DNA of 64,000 bases from Gammaproteobacteria bacterium. GTDB lineage: Bacteria; Pseudomonadota; Gammaproteobacteria; Pseudomonadales; Pseudohongiellaceae. Made by a program: the position numbers and the translations under genes. Shown one piece after another: positions 8,916 through 18,344 of this stretch (its first letter is position 1; each line of letters begins with the position of its first letter). The stretch is from positions 496,001-560,000 of the forward strand of contig JAHEGE010000001.1 of the NCBI GenBank assembly GCA_024639905.1, in the 5' to 3' direction. The notes beneath the pieces were generated by a model. The model was not told where the DNA came from. It saw only the letters and a program-made list of their open reading frames with translations, and did no database searches.

Positions 8916-10418
8916 ATGAGTGTGAATTCCCTGTTCGCCATCCTGCCACCGGTCGATGCCATCCTGCAGGAGTCTCTGCTTACCGATGTCAGGCAGCGTC
9001 TCGGTAACGAGCCGGTAAAGCTCGCTGTGCGCGCAGCTTTGCAGCGTCTGCGAGAGTCTATCGTGGTCGCCGAGGACAGTGGCTCGGCAGAGTCGAGTGA
9101 CGAGCATTCAAGCGAGCTTGAAAAGTTGCGCGCGCTTGACCGCAGCGCGATCTCCGCACGGGTCGCAGCGACCGCGGTGGAAATTCTCAAGCAAGAGTAC
9201 CGGCCCCTACTACGCCCAGTGTTTAATTTGACTGGTACGGTTATCCATACCAATCTCGGCCGTTCGCGTCTGCCCGATGAGGCGATAGCCGCAATGGCTG
9301 TGGCTGCCGGCTCGGCGGTCGATCTGGAATTTGATCTCGAGTCGGGTAGCCGAGGCGATCGCGATGCGCATTTGGAGGCGCTGATCTGCGAGCTCACCGG
9401 TGCCGAGGCGGCGACCGTTGTGAATAATAATGCGGCGGCTGTGGTGCTATTGCTCAACAGTCTGGCGCGTGAGCGTGAGGTACTAATCTCCCGTGGCGAG
9501 TTAGTGGAAATTGGTGGCGCCTTCCGCATCCCCGAAGTGATGGAGAGTGCCGGCTGCAAATTGAAGGAGGTAGGGACGACGAACCGCACCCATCCCCGAG
9601 ACTTCGAGTCGGGCCTGAGCGACGCCTCTGCGCTCATTATGAAGGTCCATGCGAGCAATTATGAGATTCGCGGCTTTACCAGCGCGGTACCTGAGACTGA
9701 GCTTGCACGCATCGCGCGCGCGGCAGGCATTCCCTTCGTCTCAGACCTCGGCAGTGGTTCATTGGTTGACATGCACCGCTACGGATTGCCACCGGAGCCG
9801 ACCGTCCGCGCGACGATTGAAGCAGGCGCCGACCTCGTCACGTTTAGCGGCGACAAACTGCTCGGTGGCCCCCAGACCGGGATCATTGTTGGCCGCGCCG
9901 ACCTGATCAAGCGCATTAAGGCGAACCCGCTGAAGCGTGCCCTGCGCGTCGACAAGACGATTCTCGCGTCGTTGCTCGCGGTATTACAGCTGTATCGGGA
10001 TCCGGCAAGCCTGCCTCAGCGTCTGCCTTTGCTGATCGATCTATGTCGACCGCTGTCTGAAATTGAGGCGGCGGCAGAGCGCATGCGGCCAGAACTTAGC
10101 GCAGCGCTTGGTGCTGCGTACTCCGTCTATACCGCGCCGTGTAAGAGTCAAATAGGCAGTGGCGCGTTGCCACTGGAGCTGATTCCAAGCTGTGCACTCG
10201 CGATTAGCTCGCAGGCGGGTGACTCGGGGTTAACCAGCTTAGCGGCACGGCTGCGTAGGCTAGACAAGCCGATTGTCGGGCGTCTTGCAGACGGCGTGAT
10301 GCTGCTGGATCTACGCTGCCTGCGCGATGAGCAGGGGTTCTGTGAGCAGATTGCAGCGCTAGCGACTGCGCACTCGGGTGCTGGCGAGGAAGAAGCCGAG
10401 CGAGGCGAGCGAGGCTAA
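8916..10418 (+). CDS. selA: L-seryl-tRNA(Sec) selenium transferase SelA
   Basis: SelA is the PLP enzyme that converts Ser-tRNA(Sec) to Sec-tRNA(Sec) using selenophosphate. The 500-residue protein matches the E. coli enzyme throughout: LPPVDAILQES near the N terminus, PVFNLTGTVIHTNLGRS, VNNNAAAVVLLLNS, SRGELVEIGGAFRIP, VGTTNRTHPRDF, VTDLGSGSLVD-like LGSGSLVDMHRYGLP, and FSGDKLLGGPQTGIIVG with the PLP lysine. It is about 40 residues longer than E. coli SelA, partly from an acidic tail (GEEEAERGERG). The 3' end overlaps the convergent MFS gene by 60 bp. selB is 8.7 kb away on the other strand; no selenoprotein gene or selC was seen in the window. Confidence 0.96.
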   Translation: MSVNSLFAILPPVDAILQESLLTDVRQRLGNEPVKLAVRAALQRLRESIVVAEDSGSAESSDEHSSELEKLRALDRSAISARVAATAVEILKQEYRPLLRPVFNLTGTVIHTNLGRSRLPDEAIAAMAVAAGSAVDLEFDLESGSRGDRDAHLEALICELTGAEAATVVNNNAAAVVLLLNSLAREREVLISRGELVEIGGAFRIPEVMESAGCKLKEVGTTNRTHPRDFESGLSDASALIMKVHASNYEIRGFTSAVPETELARIARAAGIPFVSDLGSGSLVDMHRYGLPPEPTVRATIEAGADLVTFSGDKLLGGPQTGIIVGRADLIKRIKANPLKRALRVDKTILASLLAVLQLYRDPASLPQRLPLLIDLCRPLSEIEAAAERMRPELSAALGAAYSVYTAPCKSQIGSGALPLELIPSCALAISSQAGDSGLTSLAARLRRLDKPIVGRLADGVMLLDLRCLRDEQGFCEQIAALATAHSGAGEEEAERGERG

Positions 10419-11633
10419 AAGCATCATCGTCAGCAAGGGGTATACAGTCCCATTGAAGATGACGGCAACGAGCTGAGCGGCTACTGCGGAGAATGCCATC
10501 TGTAAAAATCCGGTGAGCCCCGAGGCTGTGCCTGCGAATTGTGGAAACTCATTAATCGCCGCCGCTTGCGCGTTCGGCAGCGTGATGCCGTTGCCGAGTA
10601 CGGCGAGCGCGACAGGCATGAATAAGGCGAGTGGGTGGCGCAGCCCGATAAGTTGTAAGCCTATTGCGCAGACGATGCCGATGACACCCAGGCTCGCGCC
10701 GAGGGTGATGAGCCTGTTAATCCCCAAGTGACTGAACTGGCGTGCGATCGAATTGCCGAGCATAAAGCCGAGCGGCACCATGATGAAATAATAGCCGTAT
10801 TCTGTGGCAGGCCTGTCAAGCACCGAGATCATGATTTCTGGCGCCGCAGAAATAAAGGCGAAGAACACTACAGAGACGAAGGCGACACAGAGTGCGTAGC
10901 CGCGGAAGGCGCGGGAGCGAAAGAGGTGAAGGAAATTGCGCAGCATCGCACCAACGCCGTCAAACGGGGCGGGTTCGGCGAGCGTCTCTTCCAAAGCGTT
11001 TTGTAAGATGACGAAAATAATCAGGCTAAGCCCCGACATCACTAAGAATACCGACTCCCAACCAAAACGATGCATGAGTTCGCCGCCCACCGCGGGCGAG
11101 AGCATCGGCATGACAACCATCACCATAACCAGTGTGGCGATTACTCGTGCCGCCTGATCGGGCCCGTAGACGTCACGCACGATCGCGCGAGCGAGCACCA
11201 AGCCCACCGCGCCGCCGAAGGCTTGAATGATGCGTCCGAGTATCAGCATGTCTATGCTGTGAGCGAAATAACAAAACAGCGAACCTAGAAAAGTAATGCA
11301 CAATCCGACGAGCATTATCGGCTTGCGCCCGTACCGATCGGAGAGTGGGCCGTAGGCGAGCGTGCCGATGGCAATGGCGAGCATAGACAAGCTGAGGGTG
11401 AGCTGGGCCACCTCGGCACTCACCTCAAACTCCTCCTTGATGACGGGGATCGCGGGCAGCAGGATTTGCATGGCGGTCGGCCCCAGTGCTGAGGTCGCGG
11501 CAAGTAGGACGACAACGCGCTTGCTGAGTGTGTTCTTTGCGGCTGCCTTGGGCTGTTCTGTCTGGTCTGTGCTTGGGTTCAAGTGACGCTCGAATTGCTG
11601 ATTAAAAATCAGGGAGGCGCTGTTGTGCGCCAT
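10359..11633 (-). CDS. MFS multidrug exporter, Bcr/CflA (DHA1) type
   Basis: 424 residues with about 12 membrane segments. The N-terminal segment LLAATSALGPTAMQILLPAIPVIKEEF and the motif A loop LAYGPLSDRYGRKPIML are typical of the Bcr/CflA branch of proton-driven drug exporters; LGRIIQAFGGAVGLVLARAIVRD follows in helix 4. Exporters of this branch pump bicyclomycin, chloramphenicol or sulfonamides, and some move cysteine; the substrate here is not known. I chose the ATG at 11633 (MAHNSASL) because a longer reading begins inside the upstream gene. Even so it overlaps the end of the TPR-like gene by 32 bp and may be the last gene of that operon. Its 3' end overlaps selA by 60 bp. Confidence 0.83.
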   Translation of the reverse strand: MAHNSASLIFNQQFERHLNPSTDQTEQPKAAAKNTLSKRVVVLLAATSALGPTAMQILLPAIPVIKEEFEVSAEVAQLTLSLSMLAIAIGTLAYGPLSDRYGRKPIMLVGLCITFLGSLFCYFAHSIDMLILGRIIQAFGGAVGLVLARAIVRDVYGPDQAARVIATLVMVMVVMPMLSPAVGGELMHRFGWESVFLVMSGLSLIIFVILQNALEETLAEPAPFDGVGAMLRNFLHLFRSRAFRGYALCVAFVSVVFFAFISAAPEIMISVLDRPATEYGYYFIMVPLGFMLGNSIARQFSHLGINRLITLGASLGVIGIVCAIGLQLIGLRHPLALFMPVALAVLGNGITLPNAQAAAINEFPQFAGTASGLTGFLQMAFSAVAAQLVAVIFNGTVYPLLTMMLLASLASLGFFLASTRVRSR

Positions 11634-13659
11634 AGCTTTCCGCCCGCAAAACAACACTCGCCCCTGTGAGCGCAGAGCGCTGCGCCTTGCTGAGCTCGAT
11701 GCCAATACCAAAGAGTTGCTGCTGAAAAGCGACGGCGGTCAGGCCGCTCTCGCTTAGCGCATCGCTGGCGATTGCATCGCGGGTCTCCAAGGGCGCCGCA
11801 GTGTAGCACGAAAGCGGCTGTTCCGAGTCGTCGAGCAGGCAGGCTCCATCGCTCAAGACTTCTAGCGTGAGCCCCCCGTCTGCCGCGCTAAAACGCGGTG
11901 AGGCGACGAGTTTGTCGGCAAGCACCTGCGCTTGTTCTGAGCCGTCGGTTGAGACAGACACAGGCACTGCAGCACCGAGGCGTCTTGCGAGGCTCGGGTC
12001 TTGGCGCAGGCTCGCCGCGAAGTGTCGTATAGCGGTGGCGCGATCGCCGGACTGCCAATGCGCCTGCGCGCTGTGCCATTGGACCCGCGCGCGCAGCAGG
12101 CGTTCGCTCGCTGGCAGCGTTTGCAGCGCGAGCGTGGCCTCATCAATAACTAGTCGCGAATCGCGATTAAGGGCGGCGGCCTCGACTCGAAAACTGTGTG
12201 CGTAGCCAGGCCCGGCCTGGAATGCGCCGGCGCGCTCCGCCTCGTCTATTAAGGTCACAAAAACACCCGCGCCCAACAGGCCTACTATCTCTGGCTCCAT
12301 CCATTCGGGAATATGCACATCCAACGGGCCATAGGGGCGAAGACGATCGCGCAGGGTGGTGGTCTCTGCGAACAGCGACGCTGCCCTGCGGCTTGCCTGC
12401 CAAGCCTTTAAGCGAGCTGCCTGCGCGGTCGCAACGCCGCTCACTTGCGCCCAGCCCTCATGGGCGGCTGCACGTTCTCGCTGCAAGGCATAGTCGGCCC
12501 GATAAGCAAGCGCGGTAATTAGGGCTGAAACCGCTTCTTTCTGCGCGTCGTCGGCGCTGAAATTGCCGTTGCGATCTGGCTGGTTAAGCGCGGTTTCTGC
12601 CAGCCGCGCCGCGTCTTCCGTGTACCCGGCGAGCAGCAGCAGCGTCGCGCCGACAAGGTAATGCTCCGCGCGGTTGCTCACGCTCACGAGGGGGGCTTGG
12701 CGGCTGCGCCAAGCGAGCATCTGCGTTAGCGCCTGCTGAGCGGCATCAAAACGACTCGCGGCGAGCGTTAAGTAGACTTTTTGAATCCAAGGGTTGGCAA
12801 CGCTGCTCGGATTGGGTGTCCGGGTCGCGCGGTCGATCAGTGTTTCGGCCTCAGCGAGGCGTATGCGGCTAAGGGCAACTTCAGCGGCATTGCTCAGGGT
12901 CACTGTGCTCAGCGTCTCTCCGCGGTTCAAGCCCGCCTCATCGAGGCTTAGCGCCTGGTCGCAGGCCGGCGCACCGGGGCTTTGTAAGGGCTCGCTTAGT
13001 TCCACCGCGCATAGCGTGTTCCAGGCTTGCGCGATGGAAAAAGCATCGGTGTCTTCGCCGTTAAGCACTCTGAGTGCACTCTGGCGCGCGAGGTCGAAGC
13101 GCTTGAGCTTGATTAGTGGCCAGCCTTTATAGGGTTCTAGGTCGACCCCGTAGGCCTCGCTGAGTGCGTCGAGGTAGCGCAGGGATTCCTCTTGATTGCC
13201 GACGAGTTGATGCACTGAGGACAGCTGATTAAGTGTCAGGTAATGCCACATAGGTGAGCTTGCGTCGTCGGCGTCGCGCGCGAGCATCTCGTCGAGAGAA
13301 GTGACGGTGCTGTTGGCCTCGGCGCGGTTTAAATGGAAAAGCGCGCGCGGCACATTGCCTTCGACGCTCAGGAGCACCTCGGCAAGCGCGTAATTTGCGC
13401 CGGCTGAATTCGGCTGCGCGCGCAGCCAGTTTTCGGCGAGGTCGCGGGCGCGCAGATTTTGTGAGGTGTTGAGTGCGGCGCAGACAGCGAGGGCTTCGGG
13501 TTCGACAATAGTGCGCAGGCCGAAGCACGTGCTCGGTGTAGGTAAGGGGATGGCGTCGAGCGCTGTGGTTCGATCGCCAGCCTGGGCAGCCGCGAGCACC
13601 GGCGCAAAAAGCAGGAGAGTAGCAATGGCTTGCTTGAGAATAGCGGGCAGGCGAATCAC
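11602..13659 (-). CDS. Secreted TPR-like repeat protein of unknown function
   Basis: 685 residues with a signal peptide (LKQAIATLLLFAPVLAAAQA, cleavage near residue 26). The rest is Ala/Leu-rich and helical, with TPR-like helix pairs such as LRARDLAENWLRAQPNSAGANYALAEVLL (here shortened: LAENWLRAQPNSAGANYALA) and SAQAHWQSGDRATAIRHFAA. I do not recognise a catalytic domain. It starts 13 bp after the moxR stop, as last or next-to-last gene of the DUF58-transglutaminase-MoxR operon, so it probably works as a periplasmic partner of that system. The C-terminal part (about 600-685), with SVVLRAESYGAQQ, lacks clear repeats. Confidence 0.65.
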   Translation of the reverse strand: MIRLPAILKQAIATLLLFAPVLAAAQAGDRTTALDAIPLPTPSTCFGLRTIVEPEALAVCAALNTSQNLRARDLAENWLRAQPNSAGANYALAEVLLSVEGNVPRALFHLNRAEANSTVTSLDEMLARDADDASSPMWHYLTLNQLSSVHQLVGNQEESLRYLDALSEAYGVDLEPYKGWPLIKLKRFDLARQSALRVLNGEDTDAFSIAQAWNTLCAVELSEPLQSPGAPACDQALSLDEAGLNRGETLSTVTLSNAAEVALSRIRLAEAETLIDRATRTPNPSSVANPWIQKVYLTLAASRFDAAQQALTQMLAWRSRQAPLVSVSNRAEHYLVGATLLLLAGYTEDAARLAETALNQPDRNGNFSADDAQKEAVSALITALAYRADYALQRERAAAHEGWAQVSGVATAQAARLKAWQASRRAASLFAETTTLRDRLRPYGPLDVHIPEWMEPEIVGLLGAGVFVTLIDEAERAGAFQAGPGYAHSFRVEAAALNRDSRLVIDEATLALQTLPASERLLRARVQWHSAQAHWQSGDRATAIRHFAASLRQDPSLARRLGAAVPVSVSTDGSEQAQVLADKLVASPRFSAADGGLTLEVLSDGACLLDDSEQPLSCYTAAPLETRDAIASDALSESGLTAVAFQQQLFGIGIELSKAQRSALTGASVVLRAESYGAQQRLPDF

Positions 13660-13672
13660 GGTCGTCTTGCGC

Positions 13673-14758
13673 CTAGCGCAGCGTCGAGCGGGCGAGTTGT
13701 TCCATCGGCTGCGCCATGACTTCGCAAATAATCGTGTGGCAATCTCCTGCGGCGGGAGCGAGTACCAGGCGATGACCTAACACACGCGGCAACAGCCGTT
13801 CGATGTCGGCTGCGCTCACGTAGTCGCGATCATCGAGTGCTGCGGCAGCTTGCAATGCGGGTAACAGCAGCACCATGCTGCGCGTTGAATTGCCTTGCAG
13901 CACCCGGGGATCGCTGCGCAGAGCGCGGGAAATATCAACCAGGGCAGTCTTGATCGCGGGGCTTATTTCGACCATTTCTGCGAGCGTGCTGCGCGCCTCG
14001 AGCAGTTCGGTCCTGCTTATTCGGGGGACGGCCTTGCGAGTCTTAGCACTGCTTGGGCTGTGTGCATTGAGTACCTGCAGTTCGGCATCGCGCTCGATAG
14101 GGTCCATCTTGAGCTTGAAGAGGAAACGGTCGAGTTGCGGGATGGGCAACGGATAAGTGCCGGCGAGGTCGAGCGGGTTCTGCGTCGCAATCACAAAGAA
14201 CAGCTCGCCAAGCGGATAGGTCGTGTCGTCGACGGTGATTTGCTTCTCGCCCATCGCCTCGAGCATGGCCGACTGCACCTTGGGTGAGGTGCGGTTGATT
14301 TCATCGGCGAGCACTACGTGAGCGAACAGCGGCCCGCGGCGGAAGTGAAAGGAATTGTCATTGGGGTCGAAAATCGGCACGCCGGTGACATCAGAGGGCA
14401 GTAAGTCGGGCGTAAATTGGATGCGGCGAAAGGCGCTAATCTCGGGCATTGAGGTAACGCCGGCCTCAGGTTCAGGGGTCTGCGTATCCACGATGGCCTC
14501 GCCTAGCGTCTTCGCCAGCGTCGTTTTTCCAGAACCCGGGAAATCCTCGAGCAGCACATGACCATCGGCGACGAGCGCAATAACGCATAGCTCTATCACC
14601 TCGTCGCGTCCCATCACCTCGGTGCGTACAGCGTCGATAAGCCGGCGCATAACAGCGCGTGCGGAAGGCAGCGACTGCGCAATGGCCGTTGTAGGCGTGT
14701 CACTCATCGCCTCCGCGGTGGTGGATGGCATTTGTGCAAGACTCATAGGGTGCTCCAA
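13673..14758 (-). CDS. MoxR-family AAA+ ATPase
   Basis: 361 residues. Walker A is LLEDFPGSGKTTLAKTLGE (about 80-96) and Walker B is HVVLADEINRTSPKVQSAMLEAM; sensor 1 is FFVIATQNPLDLAGTYPLP. The C-terminal lid has the usual ARSTLAEMVEISPAI...ALRSDPRVLQGNSTRSMVLL pattern. MoxR ATPases act as chaperones that mature or remodel protein complexes, often with a DUF58 protein and a VWA or transglutaminase partner encoded beside them, exactly as here. It lies 4 bp after the transglutaminase stop. An N-terminal extension of about 35 residues precedes the conserved domain; the internal ATGs at residues 5 or 18 are alternative starts. Confidence 0.9.
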   Translation of the reverse strand: MEHPMSLAQMPSTTAEAMSDTPTTAIAQSLPSARAVMRRLIDAVRTEVMGRDEVIELCVIALVADGHVLLEDFPGSGKTTLAKTLGEAIVDTQTPEPEAGVTSMPEISAFRRIQFTPDLLPSDVTGVPIFDPNDNSFHFRRGPLFAHVVLADEINRTSPKVQSAMLEAMGEKQITVDDTTYPLGELFFVIATQNPLDLAGTYPLPIPQLDRFLFKLKMDPIERDAELQVLNAHSPSSAKTRKAVPRISRTELLEARSTLAEMVEISPAIKTALVDISRALRSDPRVLQGNSTRSMVLLLPALQAAAALDDRDYVSAADIERLLPRVLGHRLVLAPAAGDCHTIICEVMAQPMEQLARSTLR

Positions 14759-14762
14759 TGGA

Positions 14763-16985
14763 CTAGCGTGCGGCTAGCCAGCTAAAGGGGTTCAGTGCGC
14801 CGAGTAGACGACGCCAAAGGGGAACAGCTTTACGCAATTCATCGTTAACCGCATTTTCTAAGCTGCGCCAGTCTGGCGCGAGGACATCTGCTCGAGCCGC
14901 GGCCGCAGCATTGTCTTTTCGGCTTAGTGCAGCGCCCAGATGCGCGCGCGTGAGTGTCATCATTGTTGGTGCACAGTTGCCGCAGCGCTGTGCGAAGGCC
15001 TCGCGCGATTCGCCGAACTCTCGGCTGAGGCCGCTGTCTGCTAAGCGGTCGAGGGTGGCGCGGAAACCACTACGGTAGCGCGCATGACTGGAGCCGAGTC
15101 GCGGCGCGAGACGGCGTTGAAGTTTTATCGCATAGCCGCTCATTGGTGCGGCGGCGAAGGCTAGTAGCAAGAGGTTCAGGGCCTGCCGCGTAAGCCGCAT
15201 GAGGTCGAATTCCGATTCGGCGCGCGCAGCAAGAAATTCATCGAGGGAGGCGTCGTCGCGCAGCATGTCGCCCAAAAGCTGCTGGAGGTTGTCCTGGGGA
15301 TCGGTACTCATGTCAACGAGGGTTTGCTGGGGTGCAGGATCGATGATGACCCAGCCTAGCCCCTCGAAATATACCTCGGGCCAGGCGTGGCCATGGATCG
15401 CCTGAATAAGCAGCGAGGAGCCGCCCGCGCGGTTGCTCGCCGGCACCGAATAGCCGACACCAACGCGCGCGGGAATGCCGATGCTTCGATACAGATACAC
15501 CGCAGAAAAGGCAAAGTGGACACAATAACCGGTGAGGTCGCCAAACAAAAAAGAGGCGGCGGGATCGAGTTCGGCGGCATGGGCATTTTTTAGGCTGTAG
15601 ATGCCATTCTCATCGAGGTATTGCTTGATCACCCACGCGCGGGCGAAAGGGTCATCACTAAACGCGGGGTTGAGCTGTCCGGTGAGTGAGTCGGCAAGAG
15701 TGTGGTAGCGCGGATCGTTAGGTAGCTTGAGGTATTCTTCGCGCACCTCGGCGCTCCAATTGGCCGAGCCTGCTTCACGCCCCAGTAGTGCCTCCAACTC
15801 GAACAGCGGCACCGCCGAGCTAGCCTCGTAGGTGGTGCGGAAACGGGTCGCGTTGGGGTTCGCAATCGGCCGGTAAGCGGTTGGAGTATCGAGCCCGAAA
15901 AGCGAGCGGTGGGGCACCAGCGTGCCGATCGTGGTGCGCACGCTTTGTCGCGGCGCGCCGGCGATGGGGTTCGTGGCATGGCCAAGTTCGGCGCGCGCTT
16001 GAGCATCGAAGCCTGTCAGTAGGTCGGTATCCATGTCGGCGCGTGTTGCGTAGTCGATGCGCGTGCCGTTGAATTGGGAATAGGCAGATTCGCGAAAATA
16101 ATAGGAGCCGTCGGGGGGTGTGTAGTCGTCATGGAAGACGACGACTGCGACCGGCGCGGCCTTGTCTTTTGGGTCGTTGCTACTGTCTTGAAACGGGTTG
16201 TCGGGCGGCGCTTCACTGCCGCGCGCAGCGGTGAGTCCAAGGTCGTTGGTGAGTTCTGGCAGCGGCAATCCCACACGCTGCACGAAAACCACCAGCAGAA
16301 GACACGCTGCGCTGAGCATACCCAGGTGATAAAGCCGCCGCACAAGGCTGGCCTCGCGCAAATTCACCGCCGCGATAACTAGCAGGCCTGCGACGCCCAA
16401 TGCCATTAACAGGTAGGCGGGATCGTAACCGCGAATCAGTGCGAAATCGCCGAGCAAGAACGGCCGATCGATCATGCCATTGCGGTGTGCGGCAAAAGTA
16501 AGCACTACCGCGCAAGCGACGAAAAGACTTTCGCCTATTTGCCCTGCGCTGCTGCGTTGGGCTGTCAATCGCAGCAATCCTAATGTGGCGGCAGCTAGGG
16601 TGGCGTAGGCAATAAATTCGCCTAGCGCGTAGGGTGTTAACGGATCGAACCCCGCATTGATAAGTTGCTGCCCAACGAGTTCGAATCCGAAGCCGCCACG
16701 CAGTGCGCGCGCGAGCAGCTGTCCCGCCAAGGTTAAGAGCAGTGCACAGAGAAGGGCGGCGAGCACCGTGGCCGCTACGCGGAGTTCCTGCAAACGCCTG
16801 CGTAGGCGAGGGGAGTCAATAAGAAAGAGGGCTGCGACAGTGCCGACAATGACGCCCACCGAGCCGCTGGCGATAGTAAGCGGCAAACTCATGAGCCAGG
16901 CCGCGAAGGCGATGACCATGAGTCTCGCGCCCTGTTGTCCGCGCGAACTCGGCTCAGTCCAGTTCTGTGGTGTGTTGGTATTCAT
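14763..16985 (-). CDS. TgpA-type membrane transglutaminase-like protein
   Basis: 740 residues. Residues 15-250 contain about six to eight membrane helices; a periplasmic transglutaminase-like domain follows (about 430-560) and another helix near 610. The papain-like triad is visible: Cys in LTGYCVHFAFSAVYLYRSIG, His in AIHGHAWPEVYFEG and Asp in LGWVIIDPAPQQT. This is the layout of Pseudomonas TgpA (DUF3488 plus transglut_core), whose loss impairs growth. The start overlaps the DUF58 stop (ATGA) and the stop is 4 bp from moxR, showing tight coupling. The acceptor substrate is unknown for the family. Confidence 0.88.
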   Translation of the reverse strand: MNTNTPQNWTEPSSRGQQGARLMVIAFAAWLMSLPLTIASGSVGVIVGTVAALFLIDSPRLRRRLQELRVAATVLAALLCALLLTLAGQLLARALRGGFGFELVGQQLINAGFDPLTPYALGEFIAYATLAAATLGLLRLTAQRSSAGQIGESLFVACAVVLTFAAHRNGMIDRPFLLGDFALIRGYDPAYLLMALGVAGLLVIAAVNLREASLVRRLYHLGMLSAACLLLVVFVQRVGLPLPELTNDLGLTAARGSEAPPDNPFQDSSNDPKDKAAPVAVVVFHDDYTPPDGSYYFRESAYSQFNGTRIDYATRADMDTDLLTGFDAQARAELGHATNPIAGAPRQSVRTTIGTLVPHRSLFGLDTPTAYRPIANPNATRFRTTYEASSAVPLFELEALLGREAGSANWSAEVREEYLKLPNDPRYHTLADSLTGQLNPAFSDDPFARAWVIKQYLDENGIYSLKNAHAAELDPAASFLFGDLTGYCVHFAFSAVYLYRSIGIPARVGVGYSVPASNRAGGSSLLIQAIHGHAWPEVYFEGLGWVIIDPAPQQTLVDMSTDPQDNLQQLLGDMLRDDASLDEFLAARAESEFDLMRLTRQALNLLLLAFAAAPMSGYAIKLQRRLAPRLGSSHARYRSGFRATLDRLADSGLSREFGESREAFAQRCGNCAPTMMTLTRAHLGAALSRKDNAAAAARADVLAPDWRSLENAVNDELRKAVPLWRRLLGALNPFSWLAAR

Positions 16986-18319
16986 AGGCCTTTACGCTGC
17001 GGCGCCATTAGAGCGGCTGTCAGGTCGCGACCGCTATGTCTGTCTACAATAACGAGCGATTCTACGCTTTGGCTCAGGCCGGTCAAACGCTGGGCGAGCT
17101 GGGTAGGCGTAGTCGACTCTTGCGCCCGCCACAGCAATCGCTGCCAGCGCTTGGTTGGCAGCGTCTCGGTGAGTCCTTCGACACCAAGGATAAGGGTGAT
17201 CCTGCAAGTCGCAGAGCTCGCGCTCGCAACAAGGCGCTCGATGACGCGCGGGTCCTCTGTGCCGGCGAAGACGAGGCAGTGGCGCGCCTGCTGTGTAGTA
17301 AGAAAGCTATCGAGCCCCCAGCGCGATTGATCTGCACTCTTGCCGTGCGCCAAACGCGAGCCTGCTATCGCGTCTAATGCGCTTTCCCGTTCAGTGGTTG
17401 CCATGCCCAGCGGGGCCGTACCGTCGGCGCCGAAACGCCAGTCGTCTCCGAAGAGTCCGCTTTCCAGGGCCATGCGCGCGAGCGCGGCTGCCGCTTCGTC
17501 GCCGCCGCCGGACACGAGATAAGCGCAGGTTTTGTCGTCGTAAGCCACGCTGCGTTCTGGCAACCGCACGCTCAGCTGACGGCTGCGGGCATAGCCCTTC
17601 CAGAGTATGTCGCGCACGGAATCTCCGGGTGCGTAGGGGCGAATCTCCATGCGGTCGCCTTCGGGCTTGCCGGTGGCGTCGGGGAGCCCGTCCTCCGTCA
17701 CTAGCGCGCGCTGAAGCGACAAGGGGCGGTAGGCGCCGATATTGGGCAGTATGCGAAACGCTCGCGGCGTATTCACTGTCCAGCGATAGCGACATAGCCG
17801 CAGCGCATCGCTGACCTCGAAACGGCGAGTTACTTGCGCACCGCTGCCGCGCAATGCAGGGGTCATAGATTCGATGAGGCAGGCGGAGCTGCCTATTCTG
17901 CGCGGCTGAATTTTCGTGCTTACCCCGTCGGGTGTCATAACCGTCCACTCGAGACGAACCAAAGGCAGCCAGCCTAGCGCGGGCACAGCGAAGTGAGCAT
18001 CGTTCGGATAGCCCGCTTCCAGATCTAGTCTTCCCTCGGCGATGTCAGGATCGAGCGCTCGCAGCAGGCGACGCTGAATGAATAAGCCGCCGATGACTGT
18101 GGCGAAAAGACTACACACTACGATGATGAGTGTGCAGAGGCAGAGGGCGAACACCACGAGGTCCATGCTGCCGTAGCCCAACACCCGTAAGGCACCCGCT
18201 GCAGCGGCAAGGGTCAGTGTGCCGCTAAGTGTTAGGGGATAATGCGAAACGATAAAATGCCACAGCAACCAGGCTCGCTGGCGTGGCGTTGGTGGGACTC
18301 TGTTTATCGCCTCGCTCAT
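16982..18319 (-). CDS. DUF58 domain protein
   Basis: 445 residues. Two hydrophobic segments lie near residues 30-80 (LTLSGTLTLAAAAGALRVLG and VVFALCLCTLIIVVCSLFATV). The DUF58 signature is RPYAPGDSVRDILWKGYARSRQLSVRL (about 228-254; here the key words are PYAPGD, ILWK and AR). The family is thought to have a VWA-like fold anchored to the inner membrane and to pair with a MoxR ATPase. It is the first gene of the DUF58-transglutaminase-MoxR-TPR unit. A long N-terminal segment before DUF58 and the C-terminal tail (330-445) are not assigned to a domain. Confidence 0.85.
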   Translation of the reverse strand: MSEAINRVPPTPRQRAWLLWHFIVSHYPLTLSGTLTLAAAAGALRVLGYGSMDLVVFALCLCTLIIVVCSLFATVIGGLFIQRRLLRALDPDIAEGRLDLEAGYPNDAHFAVPALGWLPLVRLEWTVMTPDGVSTKIQPRRIGSSACLIESMTPALRGSGAQVTRRFEVSDALRLCRYRWTVNTPRAFRILPNIGAYRPLSLQRALVTEDGLPDATGKPEGDRMEIRPYAPGDSVRDILWKGYARSRQLSVRLPERSVAYDDKTCAYLVSGGGDEAAAALARMALESGLFGDDWRFGADGTAPLGMATTERESALDAIAGSRLAHGKSADQSRWGLDSFLTTQQARHCLVFAGTEDPRVIERLVASASSATCRITLILGVEGLTETLPTKRWQRLLWRAQESTTPTQLAQRLTGLSQSVESLVIVDRHSGRDLTAALMAPQRKGL

Positions 18320-18344
18320 CGCAGTGCCTTGGTAGGTGGGACGG

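Noticed and set aside
12198..12518. Long Arg/Pro-rich open frames opposite the TPR-like and transglutaminase genes
   Set aside because: They are reverse-strand shadows of GC-rich coding sequence with no start context and no recognisable domains.
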